Shown: piece by piece, positions 6,100 through 12,808 of the stretch | Layout of the letters: the number at the start of each line of letters is the position of its first letter | Position numbering within the stretch: position 1 is the first letter of the stretch | Assembly (NCBI GenBank): GCA_964480825.1 | Contig: CAYZRJ010000009.1 | Location: 1-16,219 of the forward strand | Direction: 5' to 3' | DNA: 16,219 bases | DNA from: CAYZRJ01 sp964480825 | GTDB lineage: Bacteria > Patescibacteriota > WWE3 > UBA101185 > UBA10185 | Notes under the pieces: generated by a model | The model's input: only the letters and a program-made list of their open reading frames with translations | Told to the model about the DNA's origin: nothing | The model's database searches: none | Made by a program: the position numbers and the translations under genes

Positions 6100-7533
6100 A
6101 TGGTCGAAACATTCAATCCAACCGATTTAATTGCAGATGAAATAAAACCTGAAATCCCAGAAGGTTACGAAACGTCATACGAACTGGCCGAAGGATATAA
6201 AGAAAAAATTAAAGACGCGGGGCTTGTTAATGAAATACCGCAGGATATAAAAAACAGAACAAAAATAAAAGCTTTAGAGTTTGCTGAAAACGAGGGGGTT
6301 AAATGGGCGGGGCGAAAACCTTCTGATTTGTTAGACGAATTAGCACACACCAGATACGAAACTTTAAAAGCAGCCGGAACAAAAAAAGAAGTAATACAAA
6401 ACATGGTTGAAAAAGTGCGAGGTTTTATGGGAGAAAGGGCGTCCGCAGATATTCCACTGGATGCGGCAGAAACAATCTATATATCAATAGACCAACGTAT
6501 TGATGAAATGAAACAGCTTGGAAAATATCAACAAAAAGATGTTTCCGAACGTTTTGGAGGTACAAGAAAAGACCTTATTTTGGCCGGATTAAAATTGGCT
6601 CCGCAAATAGAAAGGTTGAAGTTTTTTGAAGAAATAGCGCTTAGTACAAACTGCACGTTTGAGGTTGCCGAAAAAGCTACCAAAGCTGCGACAGAGGTTT
6701 TTTTAAATTACGAAAAAGAGCGAGAACAGTACGAAACGGAAACGGGATTTAAACAGCCTCAAACAGAAGCAATAATATTTAGAAAACTAAAAGAACAAAA
6801 AGAACTTACTCCACAAGAAAAAGCGGCAACTAGATACATCATTTCTTGGGCGTACAATGCTTCGGGAAGAAACTTATTTACTGCAAAAGGAAGAGAAGGT
6901 TTAGTCAATAAACTAAGTACGGTATTAACTGACGACAAAAATGGAGATAACGCTGAGAAAGCTGCTAAAATGTACAACGAAAGTTACCACAACATAACTA
7001 TTCCCGATGCCTATGTTGGAGAGGTTGGCCGTATCGCCGGCATTGTGGAGGTTAAAACTTATACAACAAAAGAAACAGATCAGTGGATTAAGTGGTTAAA
7101 GCAGGCTGAAAAAGAATCGAAAGAAACGGTTTTCGAAAAAGGACCCCCCGGAGAGGTGCTGATCGCAAACGGGCTTCAAGTTACACACCACGATATAGAG
7201 TCCGGTACTACAACTTTTGGTCCCGACATCGAAGCCGAACGAAACTTTGCGCGACTAAATAACGGCGATCAAGCAATAGTTCCTATTATCATTAGATTGC
7301 CCAGCAACACAAGGCCGGATCAAATGCGCGATCTATATGAAATAGCAAAAGAAAAAGGCATTACTAATTTTGCAATTCAAAGATTGCCGATATCAATAAA
7401 CAACATTCATAAATCTGCGATAAATGTTGTTGAAAAAGTTTTAATTCCGGAAGCCCGAAAGCGAAAGACCTCGAAGCTAGATCTTGAGATTTTAAACGAG
7501 CTGACTAAAGATAAGGTGTGGGGATTTGAATAG
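6100..7533 (+). CDS. 477-residue protein with a possible PD-(D/E)XK nuclease core
   Basis: A soluble, charged protein. Residues 1-300 are largely helical with many Glu/Lys-rich stretches and no motif I can name. The segment NITIPDAYVG (298-307) followed by AGIVEVKTY (313-321) has the shape of a PD-(D/E)XK active site: Pro-Asp 302-303 on one strand, Glu 317-x-Lys 319 on the next, in hydrophobic beta context. A later strand VPIIIRLP (394-401) and the C-terminal helices could complete the fold. If real, it would be a metal-dependent DNase or a relative of the restriction-endonuclease-like fold. The gene stands alone on the plus strand, converges with the SDR gene (two bases apart) and has a leaderless-type promoter. 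Without structure or homologues the nuclease call stays tentative. Confidence 0.45.
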   Translation: MVETFNPTDLIADEIKPEIPEGYETSYELAEGYKEKIKDAGLVNEIPQDIKNRTKIKALEFAENEGVKWAGRKPSDLLDELAHTRYETLKAAGTKKEVIQNMVEKVRGFMGERASADIPLDAAETIYISIDQRIDEMKQLGKYQQKDVSERFGGTRKDLILAGLKLAPQIERLKFFEEIALSTNCTFEVAEKATKAATEVFLNYEKEREQYETETGFKQPQTEAIIFRKLKEQKELTPQEKAATRYIISWAYNASGRNLFTAKGREGLVNKLSTVLTDDKNGDNAEKAAKMYNESYHNITIPDAYVGEVGRIAGIVEVKTYTTKETDQWIKWLKQAEKESKETVFEKGPPGEVLIANGLQVTHHDIESGTTTFGPDIEAERNFARLNNGDQAIVPIIIRLPSNTRPDQMRDLYEIAKEKGITNFAIQRLPISINNIHKSAINVVEKVLIPEARKRKTSKLDLEILNELTKDKVWGFE

Positions 7534-7535
7534 TT

Positions 7536-8264
7536 TTATATAATCGGAGTGCTATACCCACCATCAATCAAAACGGTTGTAGCATTTATGCTTGGATTTA
7601 CGATTAAAGTTTCCATCAAATCAGCAATCTCCTCCGGCTCGATAAACTTATGTGTTAAATGATCTTGTAGCAAATGCGCCATATCTTGTTTTGCTATATT
7701 TTTATTCCAAGCACTTCTGATGTACGCGGGAGCAATTCCAACAACCCTGATATTTGGTGCCCATCTTTTAGCGTATGTCGCTGTTAATGAATCTAACGCA
7801 CTTTTTGAAGCACAGTAAATAGCAAACTGTCTTTCTCCGAACTGAATTTGACCCAGCGTCGAAGAAATATTTACGATTACACCTTTATCTAAAATTAATT
7901 TGTCGGCGTTTGCCATAAGCATGCCCGGAACAATTGTATTAACCGAGAAATTATCGGCCCAAGTTTGCCGGTCTCTTTGTTGATCCTGCCAGTCATCTCC
8001 AGAACCGCTGTAGGTAACAGCTGCGTTTACTACCACCTCGTACGGCCCGTTTTCGATAGCGGTTTTTACAAACTCGTTCACAGAAACTTTATCAGAAAAA
8101 TCAGCTTTAATAAAAATTACGTTTTTGTGAGCAGATTTCAGATCTTCGGTTATTTTATTATCACTGTGATAGTGAGCTACAACTCCAAACCCAAGTTTTA
8201 AAAGTTTTTCTAACAACTCTTTATTAACAATGCTATTTACACCTGTTATTAAAGCTTTATTCAT
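7536..8264 (-). CDS. Short-chain dehydrogenase/reductase (SDR), PTR1/FolM-like features
   Basis: 242 residues from the ATG at 8264, which has GGAGGT six bases upstream. The SDR fold is clear: nucleotide-binding start ALITGVNSIV (4-13), VVVNAAVTY (77-85, the NNAG equivalent), catalytic Ser 134/135 in VNISS, Tyr 150 and Lys 154 in YCASK, and the VLIDGGY end (231-237). HYHSDN (31-36) after the second strand recalls the HYHRS of pteridine reductases and suggests NADPH use, so a pterin or folate substrate is possible. The glycine motif is degenerate: TGVNSIVN lacks the second and third Gly of TGxxxGxG. The ATG overlaps the upstream gene by eight bases, so the two are coupled. Confidence 0.85.
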   Translation of the reverse strand: MNKALITGVNSIVNKELLEKLLKLGFGVVAHYHSDNKITEDLKSAHKNVIFIKADFSDKVSVNEFVKTAIENGPYEVVVNAAVTYSGSGDDWQDQQRDRQTWADNFSVNTIVPGMLMANADKLILDKGVIVNISSTLGQIQFGERQFAIYCASKSALDSLTATYAKRWAPNIRVVGIAPAYIRSAWNKNIAKQDMAHLLQDHLTHKFIEPEEIADLMETLIVNPSINATTVLIDGGYSTPII

Positions 8265-8730
8265 CTCTACCTCCAAAATTGAATTCTCTAGTTCCTTCTT
8301 CTCCAAACAACTCATCATTCCAAAACTTCATGTAGGTAGGTTTAATTATATATGGACGAGATTCAATAATTTTCTGGAGCATGTTTTCATAAGTGATTTC
8401 GTCTTTCCAAGACGGAAAATATTTATAATGATTAGTTAAAAATCTAACTATTTCTTTTGGATTTTCCAACAATCTACAAACGCCCCTACCCTGTACTGCC
8501 TTTCGGTCAGATAAATTATCTTTGTTGTACCACGAAATTGTAAAAGCAACCTCACTGTTTTTTTGTATATGTTTTGAATGATTTGTATCTTGTGGACTAA
8601 CAAAAAATAAGTTTAAATCTTCGTCAACCGAATAGTAAACGTTTGCAATCCACGGCTTGTTTTCATGATCAATTGTTGCGATTGCAACTAACTTTTGTTT
8701 TTTTAAGAAATCTATTAAGTTTTTGTCCAT
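8257..8730 (-). CDS. PNPOx-like FMN-binding split-barrel protein
   Basis: 157 residues. LVAIATID, then KPWIANVYYSVD and LNLFFVSPQDTNHSKHI, then VAFTI and AVQGRGVCRLL follow the strand order of the pyridoxamine-phosphate-oxidase-like split barrel, with the strongest resemblance to the small YhbP/UPF0306 type. Such proteins bind FMN or F420 at a dimer interface and reduce or oxidise small substrates; the substrate is not evident. It is the first gene of an operon with the SDR, so the pair may work on one metabolite. The start has a consensus TATAAT six bases upstream and no Shine-Dalgarno. Confidence 0.8.
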   Translation of the reverse strand: MDKNLIDFLKKQKLVAIATIDHENKPWIANVYYSVDEDLNLFFVSPQDTNHSKHIQKNSEVAFTISWYNKDNLSDRKAVQGRGVCRLLENPKEIVRFLTNHYKYFPSWKDEITYENMLQKIIESRPYIIKPTYMKFWNDELFGEEGTREFNFGGRDE

Positions 8731-8736
8731 AAAGAG

Positions 8737-8742
8737 ATTATA
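8737..8742 (-). promoter_or_regulatory. Consensus -10 box of the split-barrel/SDR operon
   Basis: Minus-strand TATAAT, six bases (CTCTTT), then ATG at 8730. This is the best consensus box of the leaderless set. No -35 is seen; the region upstream is the tRNA-derived hairpin. Confidence 0.6.
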
Positions 8743-8750
8743 CTCTCAGT

Positions 8751-8798
8751 TTGGTGGACCGTGTTTCGCTTCGCGAGGCACGTCCTTGGTGGACCGTG
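8751..8798 (-). repeat. 13-bp direct repeat of the tRNA-Ala 3' end, enclosing a hairpin
   Basis: TTGGTGGACCGTG occurs at 8786-8798, the tRNA-Ala 3' end including CCA, and again at 8751-8763. The 22 bases between them, with the outer copy, form a hairpin: GGAC (8756-8759) with GTCC (8782-8785), GTG (8761-8763) with CAC (8779-8781), and an inner TCGC-TTC-GCGA. It could be a processing or termination structure for the tRNA, or the scar of an insertion into the tRNA end. Confidence 0.6.
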
Positions 8799-8862
8799 CC
8801 GGAATCGAACCGGCGATCTCTGCAATGCGAATGCAGCGCTCTACCAACTGAGCTAACGGCCC
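8787..8862 (-). tRNA. tRNA-Ala (anticodon CGC)
   Basis: Acceptor GGGCCGT/ACGGTCC carries the G3-U70 wobble pair that marks alanine tRNAs. D stem GCTC/GAGC, anticodon stem CTGCA/TGCAG with loop TTCGCAT (anticodon CGC, reads GCG), T arm GCCGG-TTCGATT-CCGGC, discriminator A and encoded CCA (8789-8787). Confidence 0.96.
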
Positions 8863-8874
8863 ATAACCACCAAT

Positions 8875-8883
8875 AGTATAACA
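8875..8883 (-). promoter_or_regulatory. Extended -10 promoter of tRNA-Ala
   Basis: Minus-strand TGT-TATACT lies 13 bp upstream of the tRNA 5' end, between it and the antiporter stop at 8899. The tRNA can thus be transcribed independently. Confidence 0.45.
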
Positions 8884-8898
8884 AAATACATGGGAAAT

Positions 8899-10593
8899 TT
8901 AGACTAAATCGAGATTATGTCCGTGAGATTTGCGTTTGTTTAAATATTCCAAATGTTCCTTTTTTCTCTTAATAATGTCATGCTGATCGTAACCGGCTTT
9001 AAAGGCAATATCCGCTACAAACTCTCCACTGATAAAGTGGGGCAGGATAACGTAGCTTGCTCCGGCGTCATACATTTCCAGCGCTTCTTCGACGCTGTGG
9101 GATAAAACAACTACTACAGAATCCTTGTTTACTTCACGGATTCTGTTTATTAAAAATATATTCGCGTCATAATCAGGAATCGTCGAAACTACTATTTTAG
9201 CTTTTGTTACGTTAATGTCCTCTAAAAATTCTGAATCTTCGGCATCACCATAAACGCAGTTTATTCCCTCTTTTTCGAGGGAAGAAATTATAGCGGGATC
9301 AAAATCTACGGCTAAAAATCCCGCTCCTTTTTCTTTAAACAATCTAACAAAATCGAATCCCAATCGATTGCATCCGAACAAAATTACCTCATAATCACTA
9401 ACAATGCTTCTCTCTTTTATAACTCGGTGTTGCTCGAAAATGTTCATAAATTTAGATAAATGCGGATATATTTTTTGCGCGTAAAGTATCAGATAAGAAG
9501 AAGTCGCGATAGTTATAACCCCGGTCATTACAACTACCGTAAAGGTATTTTCGCTGATATGTCCTAAACGCAAACCTGCCAACATTAAAATCAAAGAAAA
9601 TTCACTGATTTGTGCGAGGCTTATTCCTTCGAGAAACGCGGTTTTTCTATTGTATCTAAACTGCCCCACTAAAGCAGCGATTACAAAAGGTTTTAAAAAC
9701 AATACAAAAAGTGTCAACGATAAAATTTGAACCCAAAGTACACCCAAATTTTTAGAAGTAATCTGCGTTCCCAAAGATACAAAAAACATTACTACAAAAA
9801 AATCCCGTAACGGTCTAAGTCGCGCGCTTATTTCGTGGCTGTATGGAGAAACCGACAAAGCAATTCCTGCGATTAGTGCCCCGATCTCAATTGAAAATCC
9901 GAAATATCTAAACAGTGACGCCAAACCAAAACCCCATGCAATTGAAAATAACAATAAATATTCTTGGGATCGCGCAAAAAAAGACCCGAACTTTGGCAAC
10001 ACACGATTACCAATTAAGTAAACTAAAGTAACCATCAACAAGCCTTTTGCAAACAAAAATACAAATGTATTTAAACCTGTGTTCCCGCCGGAAAACGCTG
10101 ATGAAAATATTAAAGCAATAGCCGCAACAACGTCCTGAAAAAGCAGTATACCGATTGCCAAACGCCCGTATAACTTTTCGAGATCTTTTTTGTCGGAAAT
10201 AAGTTTTAAAACAATAATCGTACTACTAAACGATAGAGCAATTCCAACATAAATGGATTCGACGGAAGTGAAACCTAAAAATAACGAAATATAAAAACCT
10301 AAGGTTGCGGTAAATAAAACTTGAAATAAACCGATCAAGAATGAAGCTTTTCCGAAATCTTTAACTTGGTGGGGACTAAGGTGCAACCCGACAATAAATA
10401 AAAGTATGGCGATTCCCATTTCTGAAAAAATCCCCAAAACGCCGCGGGCGTCAAAGGTTGAAAATAAAAAAGGAGTTAGTAAAAATCCCGAAAGTATGTA
10501 TGCAACGGTGAGAGGTTGTTTTAAAGCACGCCCGACACCCGCCAGTATGGCGGTAACAACGATTACAATACTGAGTTGGGCAAATAAATCCAT
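8899..10593 (-). CDS. CPA2-family cation/proton antiporter with C-terminal RCK (TrkA-N) domain
   Basis: 564 residues. Residues 1-375 hold about 12-13 membrane helices of the Na+/H+ exchanger (KefB/RosB-like) type, including FQDVVA (152-157) with Asp 154 at the position of the transport carboxylate, and the SFSSTIIVLKLISDKK helix (121-136). Residues 400-525 form a Rossmann RCK/TrkA-N domain: VILFGCNRLG (403-412), then Asp 430 closing the second strand, as expected for NAD(H)-type ligands that gate these carriers. It exports K+ or Na+ against H+ at the inner membrane, giving pH and ion balance. The start at 10593 lacks both a Shine-Dalgarno and the six-base -10 pattern; a small hairpin sits just upstream. 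It is monocistronic and divergent from the XRE gene. Confidence 0.92.
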   Translation of the reverse strand: MDLFAQLSIVIVVTAILAGVGRALKQPLTVAYILSGFLLTPFLFSTFDARGVLGIFSEMGIAILLFIVGLHLSPHQVKDFGKASFLIGLFQVLFTATLGFYISLFLGFTSVESIYVGIALSFSSTIIVLKLISDKKDLEKLYGRLAIGILLFQDVVAAIALIFSSAFSGGNTGLNTFVFLFAKGLLMVTLVYLIGNRVLPKFGSFFARSQEYLLLFSIAWGFGLASLFRYFGFSIEIGALIAGIALSVSPYSHEISARLRPLRDFFVVMFFVSLGTQITSKNLGVLWVQILSLTLFVLFLKPFVIAALVGQFRYNRKTAFLEGISLAQISEFSLILMLAGLRLGHISENTFTVVVMTGVITIATSSYLILYAQKIYPHLSKFMNIFEQHRVIKERSIVSDYEVILFGCNRLGFDFVRLFKEKGAGFLAVDFDPAIISSLEKEGINCVYGDAEDSEFLEDINVTKAKIVVSTIPDYDANIFLINRIREVNKDSVVVVLSHSVEEALEMYDAGASYVILPHFISGEFVADIAFKAGYDQHDIIKRKKEHLEYLNKRKSHGHNLDLV

Positions 10594-10597
10594 AGGG

Positions 10598-10612
10598 CAG
10601 CTTTGCGAGCTG
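10598..10612 (-). other. Hairpin immediately upstream of the antiporter start
   Basis: CAGCT (10598-10602) and AGCTG (10608-10612) form a 5-bp stem with a five-base loop, ending four bases before the ATG, where a ribosome binding site would lie. A possible TACAAT box lies 24 bases upstream of the ATG. The hairpin may influence initiation; evidence is structural only. Confidence 0.3.
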
Positions 10613-10714
10613 TATTAATTGTAGCGTAGAAAGGGTCGGGTTTGTATGAAGGGTTAAAATACTAGGCATCGGCATGAGTAATATATTACGTGGATCTATA
10701 GACCCGTCCACGAG

Positions 10715-10720
10715 TACATT
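10715..10720 (+). promoter_or_regulatory. -10 box of the XRE regulator gene
   Basis: TACATT, six bases (AGGGTC), then ATG at 10727. The GG-containing spacer is too close to the ATG to be a normal Shine-Dalgarno, so leaderless initiation is favoured. Confidence 0.45.
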
Positions 10721-10726
10721 AGGGTC

Positions 10727-10945
10727 ATGGAAATATCGTATTCAAAAGCTTCGCAACTTTTCGGTGAAAAAGTTCGTGCACTTAGACTAAAGGACGGAAT
10801 TTCACAAGAAACGCTTGCTTATAAAGCGGGCATAGAACGATCTTACATGGGACAGATTGAACGCGGTATTGCCAATCCCTCATTTAAAAAGATCTTGAGT
10901 ATTGCTAACGCTTTGGGTGTGGGTCTTAAAGAGTTGACTCCTTAA
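10727..10945 (+). CDS. XRE-family single-domain HTH transcriptional regulator
   Basis: 72 residues, essentially only a Cro/C1-type helix-turn-helix: FGEKVRALRLKDGISQETLA, then YKAGIERSYMGQIERGIANPSF with the turn at AGIERSY (34-40) and recognition helix SYMGQIERG (39-47), and LSIANALGVGLKEL closing the domain. It has no sensor or dimerisation extension, like controller (C) proteins of restriction systems and phage Cro proteins. No methylase or restriction enzyme lies beside it. It is divergent from the antiporter and could regulate that gene or itself. It converges on the bPH2 gene six bases away. Confidence 0.9.
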   Translation: MEISYSKASQLFGEKVRALRLKDGISQETLAYKAGIERSYMGQIERGIANPSFKKILSIANALGVGLKELTP

Positions 10946-10959
10946 CAGTAATTAGAGTC
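10936..10959. terminator. Possible convergent terminator between XRE and bPH2 genes
   Basis: GACTC (10936-10940) and GAGTC (10955-10959) form a short stem spanning both stop codons, with ATTTTTA shortly after on the plus strand. The stem is only 5 bp, so it is weak. Confidence 0.25.
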
Positions 10960-11485
10960 CCTGATTTTTAGGTTGACGAGCGCGACGAATCAATTCGTCG
11001 CGAAGTTGTTCGCTAACTTCCATGGAAATTGCGGGGAGTCTCCCTTCCGCGCTACCGCCCATTACACCATAACTTGACAGTGCTACACTGGCTCCGGCTG
11101 TTTGGATATGGAGGTCGGAGAGTCCGAGAATACGAGCTAGGATACCGCGGTCGATGTCGATGTTTTGAATTCGGTCGTAAGGAATAGTGACATATTTTTT
11201 GTAAATAACACCTGATTCTTTGCGAAATCCAATATCAAGAAGTTCGTAGCGATAAAAATGGTACGTAAGTTTAGCCCAAACAAAACATAAAATAAGAAAT
11301 GTGGGAATAATAATCCACAACCAATTAAGAAAACCAAACGAAAACTCACTGCTGTTACTTAATCTCTCGTAAAAGCCGCCTAAAAGAGCTGCACCGTAAA
11401 TGCTCAAAATTACTATTGGGATAAACGACCGCAAAACAGAACTAAAAAAGAAAAACCAGACTGCTTTTGGATCAAGTTGTTTCAT
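10952..11485 (-). CDS. bPH2-domain membrane protein (YdbS-like)
   Basis: 177 residues. Two membrane helices (about 10-36 and 53-72) are followed by a bacterial pleckstrin-like bPH2 domain: ELLDIGFRKESGVIYKKY, then VTIPYDRIQNIDIDRG (99-114) and LGLSDLHIQTAGA (120-132), the family hallmark. The domain faces the cytoplasm; the family is common in membranes of many bacteria and archaea, with no defined enzymatic role. The ATG has TGT-TATTAT six bases upstream and no Shine-Dalgarno. It is monocistronic. Confidence 0.85.
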   Translation of the reverse strand: MKQLDPKAVWFFFFSSVLRSFIPIVILSIYGAALLGGFYERLSNSSEFSFGFLNWLWIIIPTFLILCFVWAKLTYHFYRYELLDIGFRKESGVIYKKYVTIPYDRIQNIDIDRGILARILGLSDLHIQTAGASVALSSYGVMGGSAEGRLPAISMEVSEQLRDELIRRARQPKNQGL

Positions 11486-11491
11486 GGGAAC

Positions 11492-11500
11492 ATAATAACA
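11492..11500 (-). promoter_or_regulatory. Extended -10 promoter of the bPH2 gene
   Basis: Minus-strand TGT-TATTAT, six bases (GTTCCC), ATG at 11485: both the TGn extension and the leaderless spacing. Confidence 0.55.
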
Positions 11501-11587
11501 CCTGGTTGCTCATTCTGGCTAGAAAAAACGATTAAAAACGCCTTAAATAAACTAAACTTAAACTAACTTAAATACACCTAAAAAAAT

Positions 11588-11622
11588 GAGACTCTCAAAA
11601 ACCGAGTGGTTAAGAGAGTCTC
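11588..11622 (-). terminator. Strong terminator of the lipoprotein operon
   Basis: GAGACTCTC (11588-11596) and GAGAGTCTC (11614-11622) form a perfect 9-bp stem with a 17-base loop. On the minus strand ATTTTTTT follows, 26 bp below the lipoprotein stop. The plus side also has TTTT, so it can work both ways. Confidence 0.85.
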
Positions 11623-11647
11623 TTTTGTTCAAACGAAATTCTATCGA

Positions 11648-12265
11648 TTACGGCGTAGCCTGGTTTGATTCCAAATGCCATTGAATATCTTGAGAGATTT
11701 TCGTTGTATCGACGGTGACGTTCGCGCTAGTACCGGCTATCTGAACCCACTCTCCGTCAGCATTCTTTTCAACAGGAAACGGCCATACTTGGATCTTGTG
11801 TTCCGAATAGTATGGGTAAGCAATGCCGTCAGGACCCACACAAAGCACCCAGGTACCATCCGTGTTTATGCTAGAAAACAAACCGTTCGGTTCTGGTTGA
11901 CCAATCGCAGTTCCAGTGTAATAGCCGTCAGCCGTCTGCACAGGGTTTGTAAGCTGCGTATCCGCAGGAATTGCATAACCGATTGAGGGGCAGCGCCATT
12001 TGGTCATTCCTGTTATGGTCTCGGCCACTGAATAGGTCGCAACGGCCTCGGTGGTGGTGATGTCATATATCTGTTGCAGAACGTCCTTCGGGATCGAATA
12101 GTCGTAGAAGTGCAAGGGCTGCACCATGTTATAGTGCGACTGTTGATCGTTCACAAAGTCCGTGGTTTGCCCTTCGGTTGTATTCGAACAGCTTTCAGCA
12201 GTGGCAACGAAGAACACAAGCACAGCAAACAACGCGAGATTGCGGGAAGTAAACAACTTTTTCAT
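11648..12265 (-). CDS. Secreted lipoprotein of unknown function, GC-rich operon
   Basis: 205 residues from the ATG at 12265, preceded by the Shine-Dalgarno AGGGAGAG; a TTG six codons upstream would overlap that site. MKKLFTSRNL, a hydrophobic core and TAESC (lipobox-like, lipidated Cys 26) make a type II signal peptide. The mature protein has YDYSIPKDVLQQIYD, then TKWRCPSIGYAIPADTQLTNP, QPEPNGLFSS, TWVLCVGPDGIAYPYYSEHK and VWPFPV. I recall this CPSIG.PIP..TQLTNP / EPNGL / E..V..FPFPV pattern from uncharacterised lipoproteins of distant bacterial groups, often on mobile DNA, though I cannot check that here. GC is near 50% in sampled lines against 33-40% in sampled neighbouring genes, and codons favour C/G. 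Transfer from another lineage is likely. It is the second gene after the helical membrane protein, 14 bases apart. Confidence 0.75.
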   Translation of the reverse strand: MKKLFTSRNLALFAVLVFFVATAESCSNTTEGQTTDFVNDQQSHYNMVQPLHFYDYSIPKDVLQQIYDITTTEAVATYSVAETITGMTKWRCPSIGYAIPADTQLTNPVQTADGYYTGTAIGQPEPNGLFSSINTDGTWVLCVGPDGIAYPYYSEHKIQVWPFPVEKNADGEWVQIAGTSANVTVDTTKISQDIQWHLESNQATP

Positions 12266-12279
12266 TTTTCTCTCCCTTA

Positions 12280-12654
12280 TCAATGCGTAGCCAAAAATGT
12301 GCGGATATCCTGAGGGACCTCGGACTCCGGAATCAAATCAGCGATGGTCTCCATCTGACTAACCAAAGCCTTTTGCTGTGCCTTCAATGCATCTACGAGA
12401 GCGCTATTTTCGCCGGCCTCAGCAATCTTCACACCGAGACTATTGTATTCGGTGTAGAGATTCTGCAGACGCTGGACCTGAGCCTCGGTATACTGCTGTG
12501 AACTCTGGATGTTTTCACGGTGCAGGTTGATGAGCGGACGCTCGCCAAGGGTAAGCAAGTATGTTGCGCCCCAGAGCAAAGCCATAACCACCACTAAAAC
12601 GATGATAATCCCCGGTAGCGACTTGAAAAAAGCTTTCAGATCTTCGTTAGTCAT
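12280..12654 (-). CDS. Membrane-anchored helical protein, first gene of the GC-rich operon
   Basis: 124 residues from the ATG at 12654, with AAAGGAG eight bases upstream. A short cytoplasmic N terminus (MTNEDLKAFFKSLPG) leads into one membrane helix (15-36); the outer part is a long amphipathic helix or coiled coil (about 48-108: HRENIQSSQQYTEAQVQRLQ, then ALVDALKAQQKALVSQMETI) and a short VPQDIRTFLATH tail. It resembles no enzyme. Composition and codon choice match the lipoprotein gene, so the two were probably gained together and may form one envelope complex. Transcription starts from a consensus sigma-70 promoter at 12708-12736. Confidence 0.72.
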   Translation of the reverse strand: MTNEDLKAFFKSLPGIIIVLVVVMALLWGATYLLTLGERPLINLHRENIQSSQQYTEAQVQRLQNLYTEYNSLGVKIAEAGENSALVDALKAQQKALVSQMETIADLIPESEVPQDIRTFLATH

Positions 12655-12707
12655 TTTCTTTTCTCCTTTTGCTATATGCCTATTTGGCAAGATTTATGAA
12701 CTTGCTC

Positions 12708-12736
12708 ATTGTACCAGCGATGAGTATTAATGTCAA
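12708..12736 (-). promoter_or_regulatory. Canonical sigma-70 promoter of the GC-rich operon
   Basis: On the minus strand TTGACA (12736-12731), a 17-base spacer, and TACAAT (12713-12708). It is the only promoter here with a perfect -35 and ideal spacing. The leader to the ATG at 12654 is about 47 bases and holds the Shine-Dalgarno. Confidence 0.8.
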
Positions 12737-12747
12737 ACTATAAGTTG

Positions 12748-12765
12748 TGGTGCGCCCGGAGGGAC
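12748..12765. repeat. Left 18-bp copy of the tRNA-Arg 3' end (att-like)
   Basis: TGGTGCGCCCGGAGGGAC is identical to 13837-13854. After the exact match, GCTGC is inserted and TGGAACC then resembles the tRNA TCGAACC of the T loop, suggesting a longer but diverged tRNA fragment. Confidence 0.75.
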
Positions 12766-12793
12766 GCTGCTGGAACCAGGTTACTTTTGAAAA

Positions 12794-12802
12794 TGTTACT
12801 AT
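12794..12802 (+). promoter_or_regulatory. Extended -10 promoter of the SIR2-like gene
   Basis: TGT-TACTAT, six bases (AGCAAT), ATG at 12809. The promoter lies within the putative element and follows the host leaderless pattern. Confidence 0.5.
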
Positions 12803-12808
12803 AGCAAT

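Noticed and set aside
11540..11573. AT-rich stretch with three CTTAAA units as an origin or iteron array
   Set aside because: Units are short, irregularly spaced and of low complexity, and no replication gene is nearby.
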